DNA of 64,000 bases from Chamaelirium japonicum (Eukaryota; Streptophyta; Magnoliopsida; Liliales; Melanthiaceae). This document shows, piece after piece, positions 11,798 through 24,677 of the stretch. Below the pieces are notes generated by a model. It did not search any database, was not told where the DNA came from, and saw only the letters and a list, made by a program, of their open reading frames with translations. Both the position numbers and the translations under genes were made by a program. Location: assembly GCA_947650365.1 (NCBI GenBank), contig OX393549.1, forward strand, positions 87,071,900-87,135,899. Direction: 5' to 3'. Every line of letters starts with the position of its first letter. The stretch's first letter is position 1.

Positions 11798-12539
11798 TAA
11801 AATTTCCAGATCGACCTGTTAATCTGATTTCCTTCTTACTGTTTGTATTGACCATAAACCATTACTTCTGGACAATTGTTTGGATTAAAAGTAAAGTAAC
11901 CCATTACTACGGTCACCACCCATCGGCCACCGACAACCCATCGCGGCGTCACCACCCCGCCGGCCACCACCCCTGTCGAGCAACAGTCACCTGCCGCTGT
12001 TCCGTCGGCCACCACCAACCGCCACCCAACACCAAAGAAGGTGGTGACAGGTGGGCCGACGGGGCAGCGGCAGCCGACCGGTGGTGATCAACTGGGGTGG
12101 AGGCCGGTGGCGGGTGGTGGACGGCGAGGCGGCGGCTAGCGGGGGTGGTGGTCGGTAGGAGTGTGGAGGCCAGCTGGGTGGCAACCGGCTAGGGTGGTGA
12201 CCAGCGGCAACGGCCGGTGGCGGTGGCGGTGGCATCCCCCTAATTCACCCCATAGCTCATAGATCGTGGCTGTTGAAACTAGGATCGCCACATGTCACTC
12301 CCCAAATCTTTGAATCCATCACAGGATGCTTTCTCGGTCATGACTTTGGTTGATGTGGCATGGTCAATGCAGCCTTCTACTAGTAAATCAAAAATTTTAT
12401 TTGGTTTTTCCGAAGTAAAACTTTTTGGCTACTAGTAAACTTCTTACCAATTACTTCACTACAACGTTTTGCATCCAAACAACATTAAAGTAAAGCTTTT
12501 ACCCGACTTTAGCAGTTAGTTACATATTGTGCTGCGACA
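11798..12539. other. unassigned, GC-rich centre
   Basis: 11930-12240 is dominated by CCACC/GGTGG runs; the ORFs there are compositional. Both flanks carry the string GTTTGGAT in opposite orientation (about 11877 and 12470), so it may be a degraded terminal-inverted-repeat element, but no target duplication was found. Confidence 0.35.
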
Positions 12540-12548
12540 CTTATAATA

Positions 12549-12904
12549 GGGCAAAGTACAAAAGCCTCCTCAGAACTATACACCTCATTTCAAATTGGTC
12601 CCTAAACTTTTTTTTTTAAGAACTTGATCCTTGAACTATACTCCGTCTGCATTTAAGCCCCCACTGTCAACTTTTATTCAGAAAATACCCATTTTATAGT
12701 AAGCGTAAGTTAAATATTAGTAAACAATTTAAAATTTTTGAGTTTTATTGGAAATCGACAAGGGCATTTTCAGGATAAAAAAATAACGAAGGGGGCAAAA
12801 TGTAGATAGAGCATAGTTCAGGTATCAAATTGTTTTAAAAAAAATTGGAGGGACCAATATGAAATGTGGTGCATAGTTCAGGGGAGGTTTTTTGTAATTT
12901 GCCC
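12549..12904. mobile_element. foldback MITE, about 356 bases
   Basis: The left arm (GGGCAAAGTACAAAAGCC...) and right arm (complement GGGCAAATTACAAAAAACC...) pair for about 110 bases. Flanks are CTTATAATA (12540-12548) and CTTATAATT (12905-12913), an 8/9 match, fitting a 9-base Mutator-type or 8-base hAT-type duplication. Non-coding. Confidence 0.75.
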
Positions 12905-13027
12905 CTTATAATTAGCTAAGATGAGGCGAACACCGCGCCAAAAGGGCAGTAGCTGAGAGGAGTCGTGCAGCACGGGGTAGACAAGGACGTGAGAAAAATA
13001 TGCAAAGGAGAGAAAAAAAAAAAGAAG

Positions 13028-13264
13028 AATAAATTACACGTAGACCCCTGTAGTTTGACCGATTATCACTTACACCCCTAATGTTTAAAACCCTACATAT
13101 GCCCTCCTATAGTTTGAAAAACCATACACAAACTCCCTATGGAGGCCCTCTGGAGGGGGTGCGAGTGACGTGTTTTTCAAACTATAGGGGGGCATTTGTA
13201 GGGTTTAAAACATGAGTGGGTGTAAGTGATAATTGATCAAACTACAAGGGGTCTATGTGTAATT
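13028..13264. mobile_element. foldback element cut by the copia insertion
   Basis: The left arm (AATAAATTACACGTAGACCC...) pairs with the right arm (complement of ...GGGTCTATGTGTAATTTATT) over about 95 bases. The last bases of the right end coincide with the copia target site, so the element was present before the copia element landed. No clear target duplication of its own. Confidence 0.65.
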
Positions 13265-13990
13265 TATTGGAGATTTTTAAAATTATTTAATATTTAACTA
13301 TTTTAGTTGAGATTCTTTAAACAAAGTTGTTGAGACTTACTGATTAATAAGTGACTAACAAGGAGGGAGATCATGGGTTCAAACTTGATGATATCCCAAT
13401 TTTGGATAAATAATAAAAACTTGTGCCTATGCAGCGAGGTGCTATGTGATGGGCGATTATGCGATGCGGTGCGTGTCCAATTGGACCTTTAGAGGTGCAC
13501 TTTGCAGTTAGCATGACGCATCGTTATGAACCGTCCGTTATGAACACCTGTTCGGGTTGGTGGTTATGAATCGTCTGCCTAAGCGGATGCGAAGATCTGA
13601 ACAGGCGGTTGCAACCATCCGCCTGAGCGGATTGGAACTCATTGTCTTGCGAACCATTGCACTTGTTAGCTATCAATGGGTACTTGGAGCCCTATATAAC
13701 CAAGCCCGTTTCAGCCATATTAGGGACTTCGAATCCTATTCGAATTTCCTCTTTTCTTCTTTATTTTCTGTCAGAGATACCCGTGCCCTAGATTACTAAT
13801 AGTGGGTTCTTCACCATTACTGGGTGCAGTCTTAAAAAGGTTGACGTATCTTAGGAGTAATTCGCGAGAGACCCGACAGCAACAAGTGGACGTGAATAAT
13901 GCTTTAAGGAAAGCAGATTGTACACGCTTCAGTCTTTGATTAACATTATTTTTTCAGTCTCTATGATCCTAATCCATAAGTTATCCAACA
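13265..13990 (+). repeat. copia 5' LTR
   Basis: Aligns with 30096-30907 from the first bases to TCCAACA. It is 86 bases shorter than the 3' copy, the difference lying in the middle, upstream of the TATA box. TATA box CTATATAAC at 13692-13700. Confidence 0.85.
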
Positions 13991-14011
13991 ATCTTAAAAG
14001 CGTTATCCCTA

Positions 14012-17000
14012 ATGGAGATCAAGACTAGTGATGCCACCATCAAAGTCATGAATCAAGACCTTATTCGTCTCGACCAATTCAATGGGACGAACTTTACACG
14101 TTGGCAAAACAAGTTGAAGTTTCTTCTTACGGCATTGAAGGTCTTCTATATTCTCGATCCTGACCTTTCTGTTATTCTGAAATATAAAGAAAGAGAATCC
14201 GAAGAGCATGCTGCCGAAAGAAATAAACAACAAGAAGATGAACTCATGTGCTGAGGACATATCCTCAACACTCTCACTGATCGTCTGTACGATCTCTACA
14301 CCGACAATTCATCTGCGAAGGAGATATGGAAGGCATTGGAGTTCAAATACAAGGCATAAGAAGAAGGCACAAAGAATTCCTCATCTCCCAATACTTTGAC
14401 TTCCATATGGAAGATAGTAAGCATATTCTTCCTCAAGTGCATAAATTATAAATTCTAGGTAATAAAATAAAAGCAGCGAAAATGGAGATACCTGAGTCAT
14501 TCCAAATGGGAGCAATCATTGCTAAATTACCACAGAGTTGGAAAGACTACAAGAAGATAATACTGCATAAAAATAGAGGATTTTACTTTATAGCAAATCC
14601 GGAAGCATCTTCACATAAAAGAAGAGTCTTGATCTAGAGATCATAAAGAAAATTGCTCCAAAGCTAATGCAGTTATAAAGCAGTATCATCCAAAAAATAA
14701 GGGTAAGAATAATCCCTTGGGTTCTAAGAATGATCAAGAAAAGTTTAAGAAAAATAAGGCAAAATTTAAAATAGAAAAGCCCAAAAGTGCATATTTTGTC
14801 AATGGTAAAAAGAATCATTATACCCGCGACTGCTGGGATCGTGCTAAAGAAAAAGATGAGACCAATGCAATTAAACAGGGAGCAATCATCGCTGTAGTGA
14901 GTGAGATCAATGCAGTACAAGACTGATGGTATGACATCTGCATGACGGTCCACGTCTGCTTTGATAGGGCTGAATTCAAGTCCTATATAGAGATAAATGG
15001 ACAGGAGGTACAAATGAGCAATGAGGGGCATCTAAGGTAGTTGAAAAAGGAACAGTACACATGTGATTCACTTCTGACAAGAAAGTGACCCTTAGCAATT
15101 TTCTTTACGTTCCCGATATAACGAGGAATCTAAAGAGTGGAGACCTCCTATGTACGCTTGGAATCAAAATTGTTTATGAGGCAAGAAAATTAATCCTAAC
15201 TAATAATGATATTTTTATTGGGAAAAGATATTCCTGCAATATGATGATCAAGCTTTGTACTAATACTGATATTAATAAAATCTCATCTTCTGTTTATATT
15301 TTATGTTATTTATATTTGTGGCATTATAGGCTTGCACATATCAGTATTAAAACCATTAAGAACATAATTAAATATAATTTAATTGATTGTAATGTTTCTG
15401 AGTTTGATAAATGTGAAGTGTGTATAAAGTCAAAAATAATTAAGAAACCATTTTCTGGAATTGAGAAAACTTCAAACTTGTTGGACTTAATACACTAACA
15501 TTTATGAACTTAATGGTGTTATTACTAGAGGTAGAAATCACTATTTTATTACTTTTATCGATGATTGCTTGAAATTCACTTATGTCTGTCTGCTAAGATA
15601 TAAAGATAAAATATTAACTATTTTTATATTATTTAAAGTAGAAGTAGAAAATCAACTTAATCGCAAGATTAAGATGTTATATAGTAATAGAGGAGGAGAA
15701 TATTTCTCTAATGGTTTTTCTACTTTTTGTGAAGAGTATGATATAATTCATCAGTGCAATGCATCTTACACACCATAACAGAACGGTTTAGCCGAAAGAA
15801 AAAACCGAATACTTGTAGAAATGGTTAATGATATGTTAGTTACCTCCAAAATACCTTTAGATCTTTGGAGTGAAGCTCTCATGACTGCATATCATATCCT
15901 TAACATGATACATTCTAAGAAGACTAAGATCTCTCGATATAATGTATGGAAATGAAGGAAACCTACCCTTTCTTATCTTAGAGTATAGGGATGTTTAGAC
16001 TATTATAGGGTTCTTGAACCTAAGATGACAAAACTAGGTCCTAGATCTATTAGATGTGCATTTATTGGATATGTACAAAACGATAAGCCATATAGAGTAT
16101 TTGATCTAGAGTCTAATACCATCATAGAATCAAGAGATATAGAGTTATTTAAGAACTCATTAATATCTGAGTTTAAAGAATCTGATATTTAGATTTCTAG
16201 AGATGAGTTGGTGGTTGAACTATCTCAGATGAATCCACCTATAATATCTGGTTATACTGATGAGCCTCGTAGAAGCCAAATGGCAAGAAAACAAAAATAT
16301 TTAGGCTCTGATCAGATAATTCTCATGCAACGGATCTTTTTCTATCTTGTAAAAAAAGATAAGAATTAATTAATTAAGAAAGTTTCTTATGTCTTTCTAG
16401 TGGAGGATGACCCTCAGAATTTTAGTAAAGTCGTATCATCTAGAGATATTATCTTTTGGAAGGAAGCAGTAAATAATAAAATGGACTCACTTGTGAGTAA
16501 TCAAACTTGGAAACAAGTAGATTTACCTCCTAGGTCTAAACCTAAAGGGTGCAAATGGGTGTTTAAAAGGAAGTATCATACAGATGGTACTCTTTAAACC
16601 CTTAAGGTCAGGTTGGTAGCGAATGAATATTTCGTCAAAAAGATTGAATTCATTATTTTGACACTTACGCTCTTATAGCTAGAATAACTTCGATTCGAGT
16701 CTCATTTATCCTAGCTTCGATTCACCATCTTCATATCCCTCAAATGGATATAACAATAATCATTTTTAATACCGACCTCGAAGAAAAGGTATATATGGAA
16801 CAACCTAAAGGGTTTATTATGATTGGCCAATAAAATATGTTTGTAGATTTGTCATGTCTTTTTACGGACTGAAACAAGCACCAAAACAGTGACATCAAAT
16901 TTGATAATACAGTACTTTCTTATAATTTTAGTCAAAATATCTCAAATAAATACTTATATTCTACAGCTAATCAAGACTATATAGTAATCATCTGTTTATA

Positions 17001-17309
17001 TATTAATAATATGTTGATTATCAGTAATCGCTTAGATACTATTATAGAAACGGAGAGGTTTATGAGTTCCACTTTTAAAATAAAAGATCTTGGATTTGTA
17101 GATAGAAACGGAGAGGTTTATGAGTTTCACTATGTATTAAAATTAAAAGAGATAATGAGGGTTATATTCTGAGTCAGTCTTATTACATAGTGAAAGTGCT
17201 AAAGAAATTTAGTCACTTAATTATTGAGGAAGCAAACACCCTATTTGATCCAAGTATCAAACTAGATTCTAATAGTGGAAGAATAATAGCTCAATTTGGG
17301 TATACAAGT
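14012..17309 (+). pseudogene. copia gag-pol, part 1 (gag to reverse transcriptase)
   Basis: ATG 14012 opens a copia-type gag (LDQFNGTNFTRWQNKLKFLL) that hits TGA at about 14252. A degenerate zinc knuckle lies near 14795-14835 (KKNHYTRDCWDR, first cysteines lost). The protease site near 14928 reads WYDICMTVHVC where copia has Asp-Ser/Thr-Gly. The pre-integrase HHCC region (WHYRLAHIS, KCEVC) is at 15320-15430; the integrase core at 15545-15830 keeps FIDD and AERKNR but has SNRGGEY where an Asp is expected, and a TAA before QNG. Reverse transcriptase pieces run 16400-17310 in several frames; the catalytic YxDD reads YINN at about 16999-17010. The frame continues after the insertion at 28764. Confidence 0.85.
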
Positions 17310-17314
17310 GTTAT
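17310..17314. repeat. target-site duplication GTTAT (left)
   Basis: Repeated at 28759-28763, exactly flanking the two LTR ends of the LARD-like element. Confidence 0.92.
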
Positions 17315-20300
17315 TGTAATGACTAGCATTCCAGGGTATTTTCGCCCAGAACAACCCAGTTATTATAATATTATTTTAATATATTTGGTCGTGATGATGT
17401 TTGGTTGTGCTCGAGCGGGACCAGGCAGTGGGTCCCGAGTATGGGTCGCGAGGCTACATTGGAGGTGTAGTCACACGAGCTCGTGAGCATGTATGTTATT
17501 TTTAATAATATAATAATAAAATAATATGTGACTAGTCTGTCGGAATCGTCGAGGTTCGCGCACCGGCTCGTCTCGGCGCGACCCGAGTCGAGGGCGAGTC
17601 GGGCTCGACCAGCTTTAGAAAAAAAAAAAAGACAAAACAAAACAAAACAAAGCAAAAAAAAAAAATTTAAAACCCAAACCCAAACCCGAACCCAGCCCAA
17701 CCCTTCCCCTTTTTTCTCTCTCTTTTCTCTCTCAAACCCAAACCCTCACCCCCACCCTCACCCTCACCCATACCCGACCCCAACCCAGCCACCCATTTCC
17801 TCTCTCTCTTCCTCTCATCTCTCTGATCCCTCTCTCTCTCTCTCATCAGACCCCATTCTCCCTCTTCCCGAGCCCGTGATTCCCACCGACCTCTAGCCGC
17901 CCTCTCATCCCGAGGCGTGGAATCCGGCCCGGATTCCCGCCGAGTAGCTGGCCACCGCCCTGAATCCCGCCGGTCGCCGCCCCCTTTCCCCTTTTTAAAA
18001 CCTGGACCCGACCCCCTTAAGCCCCTCCAATCTCCCCCTCTCCCCCATCCAGATCTGCCCCTTTCTCCCCCTCTTTGTGGTGTGCTGCGCGCGCGGTAGG
18101 AGAAGAGCCGCGCCGGCACCGGAGAAGGCCGACCGGCTGAAGCTTGGAGGGGAGGAGCCTAGGGTCAGACCCGAGGACCCCGATCAGGTCAGCGACCCCC
18201 CTCATTCCTCTTTCGTTCTGTGGAGACCAGCCGACCCCCTCCTGTCAGTTTGCCTTCGACGCGGCCATGGCCATCGGCCATTGGGCTGGTGGTTATGCAG
18301 CCGGTGAGGCCCGACCCAGCCAGGCCAAGCCCCCACCGGCCACCCTACATCACCCGACCAGCATGGACCAGACCCCCTATTATCCTCTTGCTCCCGCTGC
18401 GACGCTCGTCGGCGGCTTTGCTGCCGGCAGTCAGACACCGGGTCTGTATCTCGCTGGCCATCTTCTTTTCCTTGTGATCTGACCGACCACCCAAGCCTTG
18501 GCTGACCCCTCTGAGTGCGATTAATCGCAACATCACACCGCCCCTTTTCCTTGTAGTATTGTCGTCAGCCCTTTACCATTGAGTAAATTGTAGCAGACAT
18601 AATGATGAATTAGTCGGGCAACCGTTGACCCTCATTGTGCTTAATTGGACCAAAACCCCCTTAGGCTATGGTTGATCGTAACCAAGGACCCCTTCGGTGT
18701 TGATTCCATTTCCAACCTTACAGTCGTCATGCCAGTTGAAACGGTTCCCCCATTCGTGTTGATTAGGGATGCAGTTGACTTAGAGCCTACAGTAGGGCAA
18801 CCCTTGATCCGGCATAGCCTAGCGCACATCACCAAACCTACACGAGCCGGGCAGACCTGTTGTCTCGGGACATGCAGATCTCGATAATGGTAATGCCGCT
18901 AACACATGCTAGTCTCCTCCTGTGCTATTATGCCTTCGACCGTTTTCAGCACTAGAATAATGTTTGTCATTAATGCCCATAATGTAAACCTCAGACATCA
19001 TGGTGCGTACCAATGGGTCGGTGCCTGATGGCACCTAGGACATCGATTAACCAACCCTGGATTTTGACTGGGCATGACATAATTCTTTTACCAATCTGAG
19101 CACAACTGTCGTTGTGCAAACCTGACCATATCCACACCCTAGTCCGAGGTCACTTCTGGCAAAGGATGAATCGACCCCGACCGTGAACAATCTTACAAAT
19201 CCCACCACCACCTACGTCTTGACCTACACCGTATTGCTGGGCCACGGTGTCATCTAGCCATCGAATCGATCGCATCAACCTTTGTACCTATGGCTCGATG
19301 GTAATAGCCTCTATGATCCGTATGTCAACCCTGCCCATTCCGGGGTCCAATTGGATAAGGCAAATTATTTAATATCAAACCAAGTTTAGACTGGTAAGAT
19401 TTTTATAATTATCGGTTTACTATTTTTCGTATCCACTCATTGCCTAAGGGCATCTTGGATGATTAGCGAATCGAACCCGACTTGACCTTTCTCCCCCGTA
19501 GAGATCGATATATTAACTTTAGATTTTAATGCATACTCTTAGGGTTTGCCTGACAGTTCCTAACCGTGACGGTTCAATCGGAGGGGGGACCAGCGATAAC
19601 TAGCAGGAGTCGGCGTACATCGATCAGGTGACATCTACTACCTTTGCTTGGTCTTTAATAGTGGGAAATGAGAATGACTAAGGGTAGATATCTATAACGC
19701 TGCATGCTGGTCCCATCGAACATTGCCACATATGGTCGAGTGGACCCTGCCTTGCATATATGCAGGATCGCGAGTCCGGTGATGCATGCTTAAAAATATT
19801 AATAATTAAATAATAATCATTCTGCTGATTGCTTAGACACCGTAAGTAGAAATTCCCTTAAGTTTTAGAAATTAATAATTAAATAATAATTATCGGGTCC
19901 CACCCTCCTAAGTGGAGTATGAAGACCCGAGCACACAAGAATACGGGCGAGAGTAATATAGGTTTAATGTGATGCATGGGTTGTGAGCGTGGTGCGAATC
20001 CCGAAGTAAAACGTCGAAGCTATTTTATTATTATAACTGTGCGATTTTCTATCCTGTGGAGAGATTCGGATCCCGTGCGCGCAAGGGCCGTGAACCACCC
20101 TACGCACACAGTCAAAGATCAGTATGCTAGGGGGTCACGGGCAAGGGTTATGATAAAGCCGATAGGAGTAGCCTTCTAGTAGGGATTGGCCTAGCAACCC
20201 TGTCCCGAGATAGTTGAAGCCTCCAAAGTAACGCAAGTGGAGCGGTAGAGCTCCACCGTGAAAGACGGGAAGTCTCTTAGGACCATATGGATGATTTGTG

Positions 20301-21361
20301 CACGGTGGATGCACGGCAAGAGAGTTGGCCCTCTACCTTGAAATAAGAGGCCCTATCGTAATGCCCGACCGGGGACAGGATGAACAAAATATCCGGGGAT
20401 CACTTTAGGATAGATGACTTATATTTTAATCTTATTTGATTCATAATTAAGCATGGTAGAAGATCGAATGGACTACGTGGTAGATAACCTAGTGACAGTA
20501 GGAATTGCATGTGAACATAGACTACTGGTAGGCTTAGGCTAATCTTCTGTGAACCTCACTAATACCTAGATTGCTAACGTAATTCAATTTAATATGTCGT
20601 TTCATATTATTAAAGACTATGGGATGTCACTAGCCATTAATTTGGCTAATTTCTCATTGGGGGCTACTCTTTCTCACGAGTAGACTCTCCTGCAGGTCCG
20701 GAGGTTCAGGAGTAGCAGTGAGAGGCCAGAGGCAGTTTTAGGGTTACAGTCGTATTTTATTTTGATATGTAGTTTCGTGACAATGTAATTGGTGGATTTT
20801 GTATAAGAATTATTTGGGTTAAGTTTAGTGTTTTTGTTATTTGTTAGTGGCAATGATATAGCTGAATTCTTGTGGGTAGGCCTCTCCTCAAGGCCACAAA
20901 TCTAGAATAGCTCACAATAAAAATATAAGTATCTCAAAGGCCTAACTGACTAGCCATGTAGATAGGACCTCTAGACCAGTGTACTGAGTGCCAGGGAGTG
21001 GGTGAGACTCTTAGCTCGCCGTTAGTGGCTCGAGTCCCATGCTCCCTTAAAGGGATTCCTGTCAGCAGGTGGTGGCGCCGACAGGCCACATATGCTGAGA
21101 GGATAATCCGGTTGAAGGTCGAGCATGATCATCTCTCTATCAACAAAATTTGATTTCTCTACTTTCTTTTAAATAAAAATATTTTTATAAAAATTAAGTT
21201 TTAAAATATTCCTTGTTTCTCCCTCCTCCTTCTCATTCATGAGAGAGCCGCATTCCTGTGAGAAACCCTAATTGGCATAGATAGCTGTCTAAACCCTAAT
21301 CCCTTGGTTTTTTTCTCACCTCACACCCCAGGGATCGGTTCCAGATTTCTGAGGTGTGACA
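17315..21361 (+). repeat. 5' LTR of LARD-like element
   Basis: Starts TGTAATGAC, ends GTGTGACA. Contains an A/C-rich block (17615-17700), pyrimidine tracts (17705-17850), a GC-rich block (17880-18480) and AT-rich 3' sequence. The overlapping ORFs in 17371-18887 recur in the 3' LTR with frame-breaking differences and show no domain. Confidence 0.9.
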
Positions 21362-21363
21362 GC

Positions 21364-21375
21364 TGGTATCAGAGC
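21364..21375 (+). other. primer binding site, tRNA-Met type
   Basis: TGGTATCAGAGC two bases after the LTR end, identical to the site of the minus-strand chromovirus at 835-846. Confidence 0.9.
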
Positions 21376-22414
21376 GTAGGGATATGTTCCTAGGGGTTTC
21401 ATTAAGATGTTATCTTGTGATTATTTTAATGGGAGGTTTAGGCTGTACTAGTGCTAGGGTGATTCTAAAGATAGTCGGGAGATTGATTTGTTAGTATCTC
21501 TTAGAATAGTTAGTGATAGCTTGGTGTGTGTATCTAAGGATGAGAATATATGGTTTATTGTAGAATTGGATAGGTTGGAGAAATTGATTGGTGATTAAGA
21601 AATTGTCCATACTTGAGTATTTGATTGATAAGGACTTAAGGACTCAATATAATTATTATGCAGATTGATAAGGATTATGTTTATCTCCGGACCTTAATGT
21701 TTAGGTGCAGAGCTAGTCGTGATGACTCAGGTAGGAATCGCTTATAACATCTTAACCAAGGATAGTGTTTGAGTCAATCGCGGAGTTTTTATTTGGAGTC
21801 TAATGTTTATTTGGATTTGTTAGATGTGGGCCTGGTGGCGAGTTGACTAAGAACTGGATATCGAATTTTAGTTAGTAATATGGTTATTTGATTTTGGAAG
21901 ATGATTGTATGATCGAATATGTTTGGAATGATGTACATCGGCATGGTTATGAGGTCCTCTTTTTGTTAGTTATTATTTTCTGCTAACCTTTAGTATTAGA
22001 AATCTAGCCGGTATTTTAGGACTCCTTAATCTTCGTTGACCCTTAGCACTAGAGACCTAGCCGGTATCTTAGGATTCCTTGATTCTACATTGACCATTAG
22101 TATTAGAGGCCTAGTCGGTATTTTTAGGATCGTCCATTATTTAGTTCTAGGTATAATCTTCTTGATAATTTTCTCCGGTGTGTCATGGCTGGTATAAAGC
22201 TTATATGTCATTTTAAAATAAATCCTATGAGTAGTGATGATGACCCTGGGGATAGTGGTTTCAAAGAGTATACCAGGAGATGGAAATCCCAAGTAGTGGT
22301 TTGAGTTCATGTGGTTAGTAGATTTCAGAATGTCTCGATAGAGACCCTCGCGGCAGGGTACGCACTGTTCCTCGGGAACTTTGGCGGTGGAATATGACTG
22401 TCCGGTAGAGGACA
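21376..22414. other. non-coding internal region of LARD-like element
   Basis: AT-rich, no ORF above about 60 residues and no retroelement motif. A CTAGCCGGTAT-like block repeats near 22000, 22050 and 22110. Confidence 0.6.
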
Positions 22415-22715
22415 TTGTGAGGCTACGCACTGACTCTTTGGAGAATTTGGCGGCTACGCACTTTCTCTTCGGAGGATTTGGCGGATACATATGCACTGAC
22501 TCTTCGGAGGCTTTAGCGGCTACGCACTTTCTCTTTGGAGGATTTGGCGGATACATACGCACTGACTCTTCAGAGGCTTTGGTGGCTACGCACTTTCTCT
22601 TCGGAGGATTTGGCGGATACATACGCACTTTCTCTTCGGAGGATTTGGCGGCTACGCACTTTCTCTTCGGAGGATTTGGCGGATACATACGCACTGACTC
22701 TTCGGAGGCTTTGGC
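22415..22715 (+). repeat. tandem array, 66-base period, about 4.5 units
   Basis: GGCTACGCAC blocks at 22452, 22518, 22584 and 22650 are exactly 66 bases apart; each unit has two half-units of CTCTTCGGAGG. Because 66 is a multiple of three, ORFs stay open on both strands (22381-22827 plus, 22137-22808 minus) as 22-residue repeats; these are not credible genes. Confidence 0.9.
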
Positions 22716-22728
22716 GGTTGGTTTCGTA

Positions 22729-23480
22729 GTTCCTGTTGGAACTTGCGGCAGAGCTTGCATTGTTTCTTCGAAAACTTTGGCAGCTGACAGAGCTTGCACT
22801 GTTCCCAATCAGAACTTTGGAAGCTAGTTACGCAGTTCCTGTTGGAACTTGCGGCAGAGCGTGCACTGTTTCTTTATAAACTTTGGCAGCTGGCAGAGCT
22901 TGCACTGTTCCCAATCGGAACGTTGGCAGCTGGTTACACAGTTCCTATTAAAACTTGTGGCAGAGCTTGCACTGTTTCTTTGAAAACTTTGGCAGCTGGC
23001 AGAGCTTGCACTGTTCCCAACCAGAACTTTGGCAGCTAGTTACGCAGTTCCTGTTGGAACTTGCGGCAGAGCGTGCACTGTTTCTTCGAAAACTTTGGCA
23101 GCTGGCAGAGCTTGCACTATTCCCAATCGGAACTTTGGCAGCTGGTTACACAATTCCTGTTGAAACTTGCGACAGAGCGTGCACTGTTTCTTCAAAAACT
23201 TTGGCAGCAGGCAGAGCTTGTACTGTTCCCAATCGGAACTTTGGCAGCTGGTTACACAGTTCCTGTTGGAACTTGCGGCAGAGCGTGCACTATTTCTTTA
23301 GAAACTTTGGCAGCTGGCAGAGCTTGCACTGTTCCCAATCAAAACTTTGGCAGCTGGTTACGTAGTTTCTATTGGAACTTGCGACAGAGCGTGCACTGTT
23401 TCTTCGGAAAATTTTGGCAGCTGGCAGAGCTTGCACTGTTCCCAATCGGGAACTTTGGCATCTGGTTACGTAGTTCTTGA
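22729..23480 (+). repeat. tandem array, exact 106-base period, 7 units
   Basis: GTTCCTGTTGGAACTTG (or near variant) begins at 22729, 22835, 22941, 23047, 23153, 23259 and 23365, six steps of exactly 106. Each unit carries GTGCACTGTTTCTTCG and TTGCACTGTTCCCAATCGG blocks. Confidence 0.93.
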
Positions 23481-24664
23481 TTGGACTCGTGAGAGAGAGT
23501 GCACTGGCCATAGGGCAGTGACGTTGAGATGAAATTGAGATAATTGAGTACTAGAGTGTTGTTAGTGACCATGCTAAGGGACTTGCTTACGTTTTTGGAA
23601 ATTGGGAATGGATTATCAGTTGGAATCTTAAGAATAGTCATTATTTAGGGGATTCACTTAGTTTTGTTTCTAATTATTTTGGTTTAGGACTGATCAACCA
23701 ATCTTGTAGAAAGATACTGTCAGTATAAGGTGTAATCATGTTGATATCCTAGTTTTCGGCTCCATTTGGTCAGTAGGTTAGTTGTTCTCGTAGTTGAGTA
23801 TTTTCTACGCGAGTAGTAAGTTTCCTCGTATATCTGAATTGTGCATCATAGTGTATCTTTTAGAAGGTTTTAAAGTCTTGCGACAATAACATAGTTGGAA
23901 GTGTTAGTGTTAGGCTTTTCATTGAGCGTCAGGTTTTTTTTTATTCATCATTGTTCTCTTCTTATTCTCATTCGTTTGTGATTAGTTGTATTATCGGGGA
24001 TTTAACATTTTCTAGGTTAGTTAGTGTGTATGTCGGGATGTCCAATTCGTATCTTAGTAGTGTTTTCTCTGTAGGTTAATCGGCTAGTAATGGTGGTGTA
24101 GGTAATAAGGGTATTTGCTTCGGAGAGAAATCTCAGAGGATTTAAGTCTAGGCGTGCTAGTTCAAGTCATCTAGTTGTCTTCAATTCAATTCTATAGGTG
24201 TATAGGTATATATTTATTTGTAGGAAATACGTTCTGTGTTAGTATCGTTAGTTGAGAATGTCTCGTGATCTTGTTTCGTGAATCGGATTGCTACCTCACT
24301 TTTGAATAAGGGGGACGCTCCTTATCCAGGGAAGGGAGATAATCCAAAGTCACGAAATTATTATTAGTCTATAGTTGTTAGGACCACGATTGAACATTAT
24401 GCCTTGTGTGAGCTCCACAAAAATCTAATGTTCTAATCATATCCTAATAATTAGGTGACTTGATTGTATAAGTTCAGGTAGTAGTTTAGCCATAGGCAGA
24501 GTCCTTCCTTTTTGGTATGATTGGTGTATTGATTGAACTTCTCGAGGGCAGTATTAGAAAGAATATAGTGCCAGTTGTGAATTCATCTTCGTTACTTTGG
24601 TAGTATATGTTGGTGGGATTGAATTATCAGTTAGTAATTAAATTTTTGGGACGAAAATTCTATT
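23481..24664. other. non-coding internal region of LARD-like element (3' part)
   Basis: AT-rich with many stops in all frames. No RNase H, integrase or chromodomain motif seen. Confidence 0.6.
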
Positions 24665-24677
24665 AAGGTGGGTAGGA
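24665..24677 (+). other. polypurine tract of LARD-like element
   Basis: AAGGTGGGTAGGA directly abuts the 3' LTR start (TGTAATGATC). Confidence 0.8.

Noticed and set aside
11836..12235. Pro/His- or Gly-rich ORFs
   Set aside because: Driven by CCACC/GGTGG runs; no start context, domain or conservation signal.
18077..18887. Protein-coding gene in the GC-rich part of the LARD-like LTR
   Set aside because: The corresponding frames in the 3' LTR (25468-26257) carry frame-changing indels and the translations lack any domain.
22137..22827. 223-residue minus and 148-residue plus ORFs as repeat proteins
   Set aside because: Both come from the 66-base array, which is a multiple of three and so keeps frames open on both strands; no domain, and the element interior is otherwise non-coding.
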